A DNA stretch of 64,000 nucleotides from the NCBI RefSeq assembly GCF_027587375.1, contig NZ_JAMXIC010000012.1:4133-68132 (forward strand), written 5' to 3'. The DNA is from Arthrobacter sp. B2a2-09 (lineage in GTDB: Bacteria; Actinomycetota; Actinomycetes; Actinomycetales; Micrococcaceae). Position numbers and translations under genes: made by a program. Shown piece after piece: positions 42,087-50,018 of the stretch. The notes beneath the pieces are model-generated. The model saw only the letters and a program-made list of their open reading frames with translations, was not told where the DNA came from and made no database searches. Numbering within the stretch: position 1 is the stretch's first letter; the number at the start of each line of letters is the position of its first letter.

Positions 42087-42217
42087 AACGCTCGCTCACC
42101 TATGTCCCGGATTTCCACAACGCTCGCTCACCTATGTCCCGGTTTTCCACAACGCTCGCTCACCTGATGTGAGCGAGCGTCTGCGAAAAGGGGCCCAAAA
42201 GTGAGCGAGCGTCCGGG
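42087..42217. repeat. five copies of a CGCTCGCTCAC-type intergenic repeat
   Basis: AACGCTCGCTCACCTATGTCCCGG occurs at 42087-42110 and again at 42119-42142 (period 32; written here as one 24-mer split AACGCTCGCTCA plus CCTATGTCCCGG). A third forward copy starts at 42151. Inverted copies lie at 42169-42180 and 42201-42212. The block sits between two convergent genes. Confidence 0.9.
42152..42180. terminator. perfect 12-bp hairpin between convergent genes
   Basis: ACGCTCGCTCAC, loop CTGAT, then GTGAGCGAGCGT. It is formed by a forward and an inverted copy of the intergenic repeat and can end transcription from both the aminotransferase gene and the membrane-protein gene. There is no U-run. Confidence 0.65.
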
Positions 42218-42220
42218 TCT

Positions 42221-43063
42221 TTAGTCCCCTGCCGAGCCTCTGACCCGCAGGGCGTTGATGATAGCCGGGATAGATCCGATGAGCATGATGAGCGCCCACA
42301 CCAAGGCCACCACCACCGTAACGAGCGCCCAGAACTGATCCCCGATGGACACGAGCGGGCCTGGGAGAAAGCCGTGGATGAGTCCAAGAACCAGATGGAA
42401 GAGCACCGAGACGAGGAGCAGCACTACAAGCCCTGTAACCTTCAGGAATTTTGGCTGACTCAGAATCAGCAGCACCGCGAAAGCGATCTTCAGCAGGAGG
42501 AGGAGCGCAAGGATGGCCGCTGCCTGGCTCGTGGGAAAACTCCCCCACAGTGCGAGGTAGGCAAGGGTCCCGAAGGGCGCGGCCACGAACAGCCCGAACA
42601 TCAGGAACAGCTTCGCCAACGCCAGGAGTGCCGTGATGAACGCGCCCACCACCCAGAGGAACGTGACAACCAAGGTGACGATGCCCTGGATCCGTCCGTA
42701 AACCCTGAGCTCCATGATCAGGCTCAGCCCCAGCATCACGACGGTGAACAGCAGCAGCCCGTCCAGGAACGCGAGGAAACCGATCCCCGCGCCGGGCGGC
42801 GCAGCTGATGCGCGCTGGGTTTTCAGGAAGACGTCGATCGGGACGCCGAGCTTGTCCGCTTGGTCGGGCGAAACGGGCTCCACGGCGGTCCCGCCGAGGA
42901 GGATCGACAAGCCGATTTCGGCCAAGACCACGACGGCGAAGACGGCGACTGCCGCAATGAAGAACGGGCGACGCAAGGCGTCCGGGGACGGTCCGTCACC
43001 CAGCCCTCCGAAGCCCGATCCGCGCCCCAGCTCCGACCCCCGACCCCACCGCGCTGCGGCCAT
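42221..43063 (-). CDS. polytopic membrane protein, function unknown
   Basis: A 280-aa protein with about seven hydrophobic spans (for example PFFIAAVAVFAVVVLAEIGL and KVTGLVVLLLVSVLFHLVLG). The N-terminal 35 residues are Gly/Arg-rich and cytoplasmic. Residues 65-95 form an extracytoplasmic loop (VEPVSPDQADKLGVPIDVFL). No family was recognised. The start at 43063 (MAAARWGRG) was chosen; longer versions would read into the divergent gene's promoter. It is divergent from the methyltransferase gene, with 86 bp between starts. Confidence 0.75.
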   Translation of the reverse strand: MAAARWGRGSELGRGSGFGGLGDGPSPDALRRPFFIAAVAVFAVVVLAEIGLSILLGGTAVEPVSPDQADKLGVPIDVFLKTQRASAAPPGAGIGFLAFLDGLLLFTVVMLGLSLIMELRVYGRIQGIVTLVVTFLWVVGAFITALLALAKLFLMFGLFVAAPFGTLAYLALWGSFPTSQAAAILALLLLLKIAFAVLLILSQPKFLKVTGLVVLLLVSVLFHLVLGLIHGFLPGPLVSIGDQFWALVTVVVALVWALIMLIGSIPAIINALRVRGSAGD

Positions 43064-43149
43064 GCGTCCATTGTGGCAGGCCGGGATTCGAAAACAAGGT
43101 TTCGCCCAAGTTCCGCCCGCTTTCCACTCCATCGGGGTAGCGTTTCCCT

Positions 43150-43965
43150 ATGAACGAGCAGATGCCTGAAGACGTCTACACACACGGCCACCACGAGTCC
43201 GTCGTACGCGCCCACGCCTCCCGCACAGCCGAGAACTCTGCCGCGTTTGTCATCCCGCATCTCACCGCCGGGACTTCAGTACTCGACGTCGGATGCGGAC
43301 CTGGGAGCATCACCTGCGACTTCGCGGAGCTGGTGGCTCCCGCGAAGGTCGTCGGGCTCGACCGTTCCGCCGAGATCGTGGCCCAGGCTGCCTCGCTCGC
43401 GGCCGAACGTGGCGTGGAAAACGTGGAATTCGTGACCGGCAACATCTACGATCTGGACTTCGAGGACGAGACCTTCGACCTCGTCCACGCCCACCAAGTC
43501 CTGCAACACCTGACCGACCCCGTGGCCGCGTTGCGCGAAATGCGGCGCGTGGCCAAACCCGGCGCCATCGTGGCAGTGCGCGACGCCGACTTCCACGGCA
43601 TGAGCTGGTACCCGGAGGTCCGCGAGCTCGACGACTGGATGGAGCTCTACCAGAAGATCGCCCGACGAAACGGAGCAGAGCCCGACGCCGGGCGGCGGCT
43701 CGTGTCGTGGGCACAGCAGGCGGGCTTCACCGACGTCGCACCCTCCAGCAGCAACTGGCTGTACGCAACCGCGCAGCAGCGCCGCTGGCAGTCGCGGGTG
43801 TGGAGCGAGCGCGTCCTGCACTCCGCCTTTGCCGAGCAAGCGTTGGAATACGGGCTGGCCAACGAGGCAGACCTCGCCAGGATCGCCGCCGGTTGGCACC
43901 GTTGGGGCTCCACGGATGATGGCTTCTTCCTGATCCCGAACGGGGAAGTCATCGCACGCGCGTAG
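43150..43965 (+). CDS. class I SAM-dependent methyltransferase (UbiE-like)
   Basis: A 271-aa methyltransferase. The SAM-binding motif is TSVLDVGCGPGSITCDFAEL, motif II is KVVGLDRSAEIVAQA, and the motif around VEFVTGNIYDLDFEDETFDLVHAH follows. VLQHLTDPVAALREMRRVAKPG is the usual post-motif helix and strand. The C-terminal 100 residues are a variable substrate region. Such genes are often annotated UbiE or COQ5-like, but the true substrate is unknown. It stands alone. Confidence 0.9.
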   Translation: MNEQMPEDVYTHGHHESVVRAHASRTAENSAAFVIPHLTAGTSVLDVGCGPGSITCDFAELVAPAKVVGLDRSAEIVAQAASLAAERGVENVEFVTGNIYDLDFEDETFDLVHAHQVLQHLTDPVAALREMRRVAKPGAIVAVRDADFHGMSWYPEVRELDDWMELYQKIARRNGAEPDAGRRLVSWAQQAGFTDVAPSSSNWLYATAQQRRWQSRVWSERVLHSAFAEQALEYGLANEADLARIAAGWHRWGSTDDGFFLIPNGEVIARA

Positions 43966-44079
43966 CGGCCTGCCAAAAGTTTCTTGGGATTTTCCATCAA
44001 CCCATGTCGAAAACCGTCCTGTAGTTCCGACCCATGAACGAAAGCGCCCACACGGAGCGCCCCCGATAAGGAGTTCGAG

Positions 44080-44439
44080 ATGAAATACATGATCATGATG
44101 TTTGGTTCTGCCGAGGGCATGATGGAGGCCGCGGATCCCGAATGGATCAGGGAAATGATCGGGTTCATGATCCAGATCGACAAGGATCTCAGCGATTCGG
44201 GCGAGATGGTGTTCAACGCCGGACTGGCCGACCCCGGCACTGCCAAGCTGGTCAAGCAGACGGATAACGGGGTCATCACCACCGACGGGCCTTTCGCCGA
44301 AGCCAAGGAATCCCTCATCGGCTACTGGGTGGTAGACGTCGCCAGCGAGGAACGAGCCGTGGAAATCTGCTCCAGCATCGTGAAGTATGCGCCGGTTGTG
44401 GAGCTTCGCCGCGTCCAGGACGAGCCCCCGGAGGTCTAA
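44080..44439 (+). CDS. YCII/DGPF-family protein
   Basis: A 119-aa member of the YCII-related (DGPF) family, small alpha/beta proteins often encoded next to an ECF sigma factor. Seen: MKYMIMMFGSAEGMMEA at the N-terminus and the DGPF signature in ITTDGPFAEAKE, then GYWVVDVASEERAVEI. The biochemical role is unsettled. AAGGAG precedes ATG 44080. It ends 3 bp before the sigma gene, in the standard pair. Confidence 0.9.
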   Translation: MKYMIMMFGSAEGMMEAADPEWIREMIGFMIQIDKDLSDSGEMVFNAGLADPGTAKLVKQTDNGVITTDGPFAEAKESLIGYWVVDVASEERAVEICSSIVKYAPVVELRRVQDEPPEV

Positions 44440-44442
44440 CGC

Positions 44443-45695
44443 TTGGCCGAGCATGCCGGGGAATCCACGCTCGAGGACCTGCTGCGCACGCTTGCGCCGC
44501 AGGTCCTCGGCGTGCTCGTCCGCAGATACGGCCAATTCGCCGAGTGCGAGGATGCCGTCCAGGAAGCGCTGCTCGAGGCAGCATTGCAATGGCCCGCCTC
44601 CGGCGTGCCTGGGAGCCCTAGGGCGTGGCTACTCACGGTCGCCACACGGCGTTTGGTGGACTACTGGCGCAGCGAAAGTGCCCGGCAGGCGCGCGAACAA
44701 CGGGCGGCGGCCTTGGAACCGCCGCCTGTCGAGCAGCCTCTTTCAACTGATGACACGGACGGGTTTGCAGAAGACACCCTCACCCTCCTTTTCCTGTGCT
44801 GCCACCCGGCCCTCTCAGCACCCTCCCAGCTGGCACTGACATTGCGTGCCGTCGGAGGGCTCACGACGGCGGAAATCGCCAGCGCGTTCTTTGTCCCGGA
44901 AGCCACCATGGGCCAGCGGATCAGCCGGGCCAAGCAAAGCATCAAGAAGGCCGGAGCCCATTTCGAACTCCCGGAAACGGGCCAGCGAAAGACGCGGCTC
45001 GGCGTCGTACTCCACGTCCTGTACCTGATCTTTAACGAGGGCTACGCGTCGAGTTCCGGGCCGTCCATGCAACGCGAAGACCTCACCGCGGAGGCAATCC
45101 GCCTGACGCGGCTCCTGCAGGGGCTGCTCCCGGGCGAGCTCGAGGTGGGCGGGTGCTGGCCCTCATGCTCCTCACTGACTCGCGACGAAGGGCGAGGACG
45201 CTCCCGGACGGGATGCTGGTGCCGCTCGCTGAGCAGGATCGCCGGCTGTGGGATTCGGTGCAGATCGCCGAGGGCCTTGAACTCTTGTCAGCCGTGCTGG
45301 GGGTTGGGCGTCCGGGACCCTATCAGCTGCAGGCCGCCATCGCTGCCGTCCATGCCGAAGCGCCCTCCGCGGACCAGACCGACTGGCCTCAGATCCTGGC
45401 GTTGTACACGGTTCTCGAGGCCGTTGCCCCGAGTCCGGTTGTGGCGCTCAACCGGGCCGTTGCCGTGGCCATGGTTGAAGGGCCGCGGGCGGCCCTTCAA
45501 CTGCTGGATGGGCTCGAGGACGAACTGAAAGACTGGCACAGGCTCGACGCCGTCCGCGGACACTTGCTCGAAATGTCCCGCGACCTTGTGGGTGCCCGGG
45601 AGTGCTTGCTTGCCGCGGCGCGTAAGACCAATAGCCTGCAGGAACGGCGGTACCTCCAAGTGAAGGCGGCCAACCTGGCGCAGTTATCCACATAG
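44443..45695 (+). pseudogene. ECF-type sigma factor with TPR-like C-terminus, frameshifted near 45153
   Basis: An ECF sigma factor of the kind paired with YCII proteins, about 417 aa if restored. Region 2 (CEDAVQEALLEAALQWP, WLLTVATRRLVDYWR) and region 4 (GGLTTAEIASAFFVPEATMG) are intact in the first frame. After GELEVGG (near 45153) the family sequence continues in another frame as LALMLLTDSRRRARTLPDG to the stop at 45695. Adding one C in GGCGGG-TGCTGG restores a continuous protein reading GGLLALMLL. The start is TTG 44443. A sequencing error, a true inactivating deletion and programmed frameshifting remain possible. Confidence 0.85.
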
Positions 45696-45743
45696 GCAAA
45701 ATGACCCCTGCATGTGACCCGCGGCCGCGAATAGCCTCAAAAC

Positions 45744-46205
45744 ATGATCATTCAAGCAGGCTTTGACCTCCAGATTCTTGCCCGTCCGCTCATCGTCCAA
45801 GAAGAAAAACTCTACCCACGACTCGTCGTGATCGGCCTCGACACCGAGATGCAACTGGACAACATAGCAATCGTCAGCGAGCGCTTCGAAGGCGGTTTGG
45901 AGCCCTTCCAAGACGAAATTCTTGACAGCCTGCATCCCGAGCGCACCAAGTTCTTTGCGATCGCGCACGCCGGGATCTGGGCCGAGGACTATTGCTTTGA
46001 TCACCAGCCCATCCACAAGGAAGCCACCAGGTTGGGGAAGGCGGCCGCGGCGCGCGGGTTTCACATGATTGGCCATTTTGGGCTCGACGAAACCGGGTAT
46101 ATGTCCAACGGCCCGCACTCCTACTTCGACCAATATGCGTTGGGAGACAATCTCCCGGACACGATGACTCACTGGGTGCATTCGAGGTTTGGCAAGTGTG
46201 AGTGA
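45744..46205 (+). CDS. hypothetical protein
   Basis: A 153-aa protein, not recognised. It has a regular alpha/beta pattern: YPRLVVIGLDTEMQLDNIA, then a helix (GGLEPFQDEILDSLHPERT), the strand KFFAIAHAG, and a His/Asp-rich part (HQPIHKEATRLGKAA, HMIGHFGLDE). The spread of His and Asp residues could bind metal but matches no motif I can name. It is a single gene, with an ATG but a poor ribosome-binding site. Confidence 0.6.
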   Translation: MIIQAGFDLQILARPLIVQEEKLYPRLVVIGLDTEMQLDNIAIVSERFEGGLEPFQDEILDSLHPERTKFFAIAHAGIWAEDYCFDHQPIHKEATRLGKAAAARGFHMIGHFGLDETGYMSNGPHSYFDQYALGDNLPDTMTHWVHSRFGKCE

Positions 46206-46263
46206 GCTTCGCCGGCTGGGGGTCCGGGGTCCCCATCGCACCATTGAGCCTTACGTTGTAGAG

Positions 46264-46287
46264 GTTGACCAACTAGACTTGGTCAAC
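46264..46287 (+). promoter_or_regulatory. antitoxin autoregulatory operator and probable leaderless promoter
   Basis: GTTGACCAA-CTAGAC-TTGGTCAAC is a perfect 9-bp inverted repeat ending directly at the ATG at 46288. A -10-like TAGACT (46274-46279) lies in its centre and TTACGT (46251-46256) is a possible -35, 17 bp upstream. Transcription would then start at or just before the ATG; no Shine-Dalgarno is present. Confidence 0.82.
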
Positions 46288-46539
46288 ATGGCACAATACA
46301 ACGTCCAGGAGGCAAAGACCCGCCTTTCCGAGCTCCTTAACATGGTTGAACGGGGTGAAGATGTGGTTATCGCCAAGGCCGGCAAGCCCGTCGCCCGGCT
46401 CGTGAAGATTGAGCGGCCCACCAAGCGCCGTCTTGGATTCGTCAAAGGAGAACTTCCAGACAATTTCCTAGAGCCTATGGATGAGGAGGAACTTGCACTG
46501 TGGGAAGCACCCCTTATCTCCTCGACACGCATGCCCTGA
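46288..46539 (+). CDS. Phd/YefM-family antitoxin
   Basis: An 83-aa antitoxin. The N-terminal DNA-binding Phd fold is clear: YNVQEAKTRLSELLNMVERG, then EDVVIAKAGKPVARLVKI. The C-terminal tail (LPDNFLEPMDEEELALWE) would wrap the toxin. ATG 46288 was chosen because it touches the operator and lacks a leader, as in many actinobacterial antitoxins. It overlaps the PIN toxin start by 40 bp, so toxin translation depends on this gene. Confidence 0.92.
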   Translation: MAQYNVQEAKTRLSELLNMVERGEDVVIAKAGKPVARLVKIERPTKRRLGFVKGELPDNFLEPMDEEELALWEAPLISSTRMP

Positions 46540-46898
46540 TCTGGGCCCTGACGGAACCCCGGAAGCTCTCACCCAAGGCGAGACGTGCAATCCAGTCATT
46601 CGACAACCGTCTCGTGGCATCATCCGCCAGCGCTTACGAGATCGGCTACAAGCACAAGCTGGGTAGGCTTCCGGGCTTGGACGGACTGCTTCTCGGTTAT
46701 GCCCGGCATGTCGCCGAGCTGTGTAACGAGGAGCTGACCATCCGGAGCGTCCATGCGCTTGCGGCCGGACACCTCGATTGGGAGCATCGGGACCCCTTCG
46801 ACAGGCTAATCGCCGCGCAGGCCATAGTGGAATCCATGGTGGTCATCACGGCCGACCGGGAATTCCATAGCTTCCCGTTGGTGGAGACGCTCTGGTAA
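46500..46898 (+). CDS. PIN-domain toxin (VapC-like)
   Basis: A 132-aa PIN-domain ribonuclease, the toxin of the pair. The acidic active-site residues are visible: YLLDTHALIWAL (first Asp), SASAYEIGYKHKLG (Glu), and HRDPFDRLIAAQAIVE with ITADREF (Asp). PIN toxins of this kind cut tRNA or rRNA when the antitoxin is degraded. The start is GTG 46500, with a GAGGAGG-like site just upstream. It is paired with a Phd-type antitoxin rather than VapB, a frequent swap. Confidence 0.93.
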   Translation: MGSTPYLLDTHALIWALTEPRKLSPKARRAIQSFDNRLVASSASAYEIGYKHKLGRLPGLDGLLLGYARHVAELCNEELTIRSVHALAAGHLDWEHRDPFDRLIAAQAIVESMVVITADREFHSFPLVETLW

Positions 46899-46941
46899 CC
46901 GCTCGTCCGAGTACCGCGTCCTGCGGGCATAAGCTGGATTG

Positions 46942-47565
46942 GTGCAAATTTCGCTTTGGCTGGCCCTGGTAGGCGCCGGCACCTTGATCAGTTTCACTCC
47001 CGGCGCGGGCGCCATCTCCACCATGAGCAATTCGCTCAACTCCGGATTCCGCCGCTCCATCTGGGGAGTGCTGGGCCAACAGGCGGCACTGATCATCCAC
47101 ATCCTGATCGTTGCACTCGGGGTAGGCGTTCTGGTCTCCAGCTCGCCTGTGGTCTTCAACGTGATCCGCTACACCGGGGCGGCATATCTGGTGTACATGG
47201 GCATCCGGCAGTTCCTGCACCGGCCGGACCTGGACAAGGAAAAAGTGGAGGCCCGGCGCAACGAGCCAGCATGGTCCATGTTCCAGCGAGGCATTTGGGT
47301 CAACCTGCTCAATCCCAAGGCGATCGTCTTCTTCCTGGCCTTCATGCCGCAATTCATCCGCCCCGAGCAGCCACTGATTCCGCAATATCTGATCCTCAGT
47401 ACCACGATCGTTTTCATCGACATCTGCGTCATGTGGTTCTTCTTCGCTTTGGCAGCCCGTTCATTCCAACGGTTCACGCACAACGAGCACGGACAAAAGG
47501 TCCTCAACCGCACTTTCGGCGTGCTGTTCATGTCCGTGGGCGTTCTGCTCGCCGTCATCCACTAG
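46942..47565 (+). CDS. LysE-family amino-acid/metabolite exporter
   Basis: A 207-aa exporter with about six spans. The N-terminal motif LISFTPGAGAISTMSNSLNSGFRRS is the LysE/RhtB signature. VIRYTGAAYLVYMGIRQFL and FWVNLLNPKA-like GIWVNLLNPKAIVFFLAF support it. Family members export lysine, arginine or homoserine lactones. GTG 46942 was chosen over TTG 46939. It follows the toxin gene by 43 bp in the same direction. Confidence 0.88.
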   Translation: MQISLWLALVGAGTLISFTPGAGAISTMSNSLNSGFRRSIWGVLGQQAALIIHILIVALGVGVLVSSSPVVFNVIRYTGAAYLVYMGIRQFLHRPDLDKEKVEARRNEPAWSMFQRGIWVNLLNPKAIVFFLAFMPQFIRPEQPLIPQYLILSTTIVFIDICVMWFFFALAARSFQRFTHNEHGQKVLNRTFGVLFMSVGVLLAVIH

Positions 47566-47574
47566 GACAAATCG

Positions 47575-47678
47575 ATTGCTCCCCACCGGCTCCCAGCCTT
47601 CGCAAGCTCAGGCCGGGGCCCTCGCCGGTGTGGGCCCAAACTGTCGTTTTGAACCCTCAGACGGACAGTTACGCAGCA
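47575..47678. repeat. copy A of a 104-bp repeat (paired with 48687-48790)
   Basis: The same length and about 85 percent the same bases as copy B, without gaps, from ATTGCT to ACGCAGCA. It contains an inner inverted pair, CCCACCGGC and GCCGGTGTGGG. The terminal inverted repeats seen in copy B are decayed here (CGATTGCT against AGCACTCG). It lies just after the LysE stop. Confidence 0.88.
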
Positions 47679-47686
47679 CTCGTTCG

Positions 47687-48628
47687 TTATCGCGCTGGCC
47701 GCCAGCCGGCCTGGACCAGTACCGTCCGGACCTTGGCTACGGCAGCTTTCGCATCGTTGAACATGTGGCGCTTTGAGATCCTGACCTCCGTCCAGCCCAG
47801 CGCCTCATACCGTTCCGAACGGCTAATGTCACGCACCACTTGTGCTTCGTTGCCATGGCCCTCGCCCTCGTACTCGATGCCGATCCTGTACTTCTTGTAC
47901 GACAAGTCAGGCTGCAAGAACCTCCCGCCGTCCCTGGCTTCAACCGGCACATTGAGTTCGGGTTCCGGCAAGCCTGCCCTCACGATCGCCAGGCGGAGCA
48001 ATGACTCCTGCGGCGAATCCGAGCCTATCCGGATCAGTTGGATCGCTACCTTGGCTTTGCGCAGCCCTCGCTTACCTTTATGGCGATCGATCATTCGCTG
48101 AAGATCCGCAAGAGTGCACAACGGCGCGTCCCGCCCTTCGAATTCAACCCGCGGCCTCCGCACACAGCTGTCCCCCATCACCACCAATTCGTCCACGGTC
48201 AGCATCTCGGCCATGTCCAGCCAGGTGCGCTCCACGGTGGTGACAGGGACGCCACCAACCGTGGTGACCTCGTCCTCATAGAGCTTCATGCGGTGGACGA
48301 CGACGTGTGGACGGTTGAGATGGGCAGCACCCTCAGGCCTGATCACATGGAACATCTGTGCTGGCTCCTTCTGGCGACGTCGCGGCAGGTCAAGAAGTTC
48401 TGCCGCTGTGAGGTGGGATGCGGCGCATCGCTCATTGACCTCGACGAAAGGGCGCACGCGGACGCACAAGGGGAGCTCCGCCGTCGGGCTATCCGAACGA
48501 ATTCCCTTGCCAAGTCTCTTCAGAGAGCCGTGCCGCAGACGCCCGGGACTGACCCCCTCCCGGGCCGCCTCGGCAATAGTGAACGGCCGAGTCCCGAGAC
48601 TCAACGGGAGGCGACGCGGGGTTTTCAT
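47687..48628 (-). CDS. AbiEi-like N-terminal / DUF559 (Vsr-like) C-terminal protein
   Basis: A 313-aa protein typical of actinobacterial accessory DNA. The N-terminal 60 residues resemble the AbiEi antitoxin winged helix (GTRPFTIAEAAREGVSPGRL). The C-terminal 100 residues fit a DUF559/Vsr-like endonuclease fold: RFLQPDLSYKKYRIGIEYEG, then GHGNEAQVVRDISRSERYEALGWTEVRIS. The PD-type Asp and the Glu in IEYEG could be catalytic. It may be a defence or regulatory protein; no partner toxin lies next to it. It is enclosed by two copies of a 104-bp repeat, which suggests insertion as a unit. Confidence 0.72.
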   Translation of the reverse strand: MKTPRRLPLSLGTRPFTIAEAAREGVSPGRLRHGSLKRLGKGIRSDSPTAELPLCVRVRPFVEVNERCAASHLTAAELLDLPRRRQKEPAQMFHVIRPEGAAHLNRPHVVVHRMKLYEDEVTTVGGVPVTTVERTWLDMAEMLTVDELVVMGDSCVRRPRVEFEGRDAPLCTLADLQRMIDRHKGKRGLRKAKVAIQLIRIGSDSPQESLLRLAIVRAGLPEPELNVPVEARDGGRFLQPDLSYKKYRIGIEYEGEGHGNEAQVVRDISRSERYEALGWTEVRISKRHMFNDAKAAVAKVRTVLVQAGWRPAR

Positions 48629-48679
48629 GGCCCCATCAGAACAGAAAACAGCCCACCCTCGCAGAAGTTATCCACAGCC

Positions 48680-48798
48680 CCCATCCATTGCTCCCCACCG
48701 GCTCCCAGCCTTCGCAAGCTCAGGCCGGGTCCCTCGCCGGTGTGGGCCCAAAGTGTCGCTTTGGAGCCTCAAAACGACATCTACGCAGCAATGGATGG
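48680..48798. repeat. copy B: 119-bp miniature element with perfect 13-bp terminal inverted repeats
   Basis: CCCATCCATTGCT (48680-48692) and its complement (48786-48798) bound the 104-bp repeat core (48687-48790). The inside holds a second inverted pair (CCCACCGGC with GCCGGTGTGGG) and a third, TGTCGCTTTG with CAAAACGACA (one wobble). It has no coding capacity. It looks like a MITE or REP-type element. Confidence 0.82.
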
Positions 48799-48805
48799 GA
48801 AAGAC

Positions 48806-49843
48806 CTACCCCGTGGAGCCGCGCACCACCAACGAGCTCTCCAGCGTTAGCTGCGGCTGTTCGAGCACACGACCCTCCATCAGTCCGCGGAGCTGTTCAC
48901 CGGCCTTGAGTCCCAGGGGTGTGGCCGGCAAATGCACACTGGTCAGGCTCGGGTTGCTCGTGGCTGAATACGGCAGATCGTCGAAGCCGGCTACGGCCAG
49001 TTCTTCCGGAATCCGGACACCGGCCACGCGGGCTTCCTGCAACACACCATAGGCGTGGGTGTCCGTTCCGCAGACGACGGCGGTGACCCCGGCGCGCTGC
49101 CAGTCCGGCCAGGCGGCGGCGAAGGCAGTCGCGGCAGCGCCGACATCGATGGTGGTACTGATGATGTGCGCGTCCGCAATGGAAATACCGCAGGAATTTG
49201 CCTCATCCAAGAACGCCGCCCGGCGCACCTCGAACGTGGCCGTGCCGGTCACGCTGTCCACGTAGGCAACGCGCTTGTGCCCGGCGGCCGCGAGATGCGC
49301 GGCCAATTCACGGGCGCCATGGGCAACATCGAGGTTCACGGACGGAGCGTAGGCTTCAAGGCCGGGGGCATCGAGAAGGACCAGCGGCCCGGCAACGGAC
49401 AGCTCCTCCAGGAAGGCTGCGTTGGGCGCATCTACCAGCAGCCCGGCAGGCCGAAGGGCCAGGAGCTTTCGGACGTCCTCCGCACGGGGGAACTCACCAG
49501 CGTCGGTCACGGAGAGCAGCAGCTGGTACTCGGAGCCGAGCGATTCCCGGACTCCGGCGATGACCTTGGCGAAAAAGGGGTTGGAAATGTCAGGCGCCAC
49601 AAGGATCACAATCGAGCTCACGCCCTTGGCCAAAGAACTGCCGATGCCATCCACCACGTAGCCAAGCTCGGCGATAGCCTGGCGGACGCGCGAAATGTTG
49701 TCCTCGGACACCCTGCCCTGGGTTTTGCCGTTGGCAACCAGGGACACCGTCGCAGTGGAGACCCCGGCCAGGGAGGCCACCATCGCTGCGGTTACGCGCT
49801 GCGCACGGCCAGGGACCTGATGCACTCGTTCCGCGGATTCCAT
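48806..49843 (-). CDS. LacI-family transcriptional regulator
   Basis: A 345-aa LacI/PurR-type repressor. The helix-turn-helix (VTAAMVASLAGVSTATVSLVANGK) and hinge are at residues 15-70. The periplasmic-binding-like effector domain follows, with VAGFDDLPYSATSNPSLTSV near the end. ATG 49843 was chosen over an upstream ATG because the family starts near here. It is divergent from the nucleoside hydrolase operon, and two matching operators lie between them, so it most likely represses that operon and itself. The effector may be a nucleoside or ribose. Confidence 0.92.
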   Translation of the reverse strand: MESAERVHQVPGRAQRVTAAMVASLAGVSTATVSLVANGKTQGRVSEDNISRVRQAIAELGYVVDGIGSSLAKGVSSIVILVAPDISNPFFAKVIAGVRESLGSEYQLLLSVTDAGEFPRAEDVRKLLALRPAGLLVDAPNAAFLEELSVAGPLVLLDAPGLEAYAPSVNLDVAHGARELAAHLAAAGHKRVAYVDSVTGTATFEVRRAAFLDEANSCGISIADAHIISTTIDVGAAATAFAAAWPDWQRAGVTAVVCGTDTHAYGVLQEARVAGVRIPEELAVAGFDDLPYSATSNPSLTSVHLPATPLGLKAGEQLRGLMEGRVLEQPQLTLESSLVVRGSTG

Positions 49844-49889
49844 ACAACGATCGTAGCGGGGAACCAGCCCTTTCCCACGCCGCAAGGCA

Positions 49890-49950
49890 TCAAGCGCTTG
49901 ACGCAATCTACGTTAAGCGCTTGACGCAATGCCCAAGCCAGTGCCAGAAT
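49890..49950. promoter_or_regulatory. two LacI-type operators and the nucleoside-operon promoter
   Basis: TCAAGCGCTTGA (49890-49901) is a perfect palindrome. TTAAGCGCTTGA (49913-49924) differs at one base. They are 23 bp apart and sit in direct repeats of AAGCGCTTGACGCAAT. TTGACG at 49921-49926 and CAGAAT at 49945-49950 (18 bp apart) form the likely plus-strand promoter, with the second operator over its -35. Confidence 0.82.
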
Positions 49951-50018
49951 TCCTCTGAATGCTTTAGCGCCCTGCCCGAGACCGAACCTCGGCAGGCCCC
50001 AATGACGTGGAGATGAAC

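Noticed and set aside
42087..42217. CRISPR array
   Set aside because: Only two regularly spaced direct copies plus inverted ones; spacers are not unique and no cas genes are present.
48668..48676. Perfect DnaA box TTATCCACA (another at 45684-45692)
   Set aside because: Single isolated copies with no AT-rich region, no cluster and no dnaA/dnaN nearby, so not an origin.
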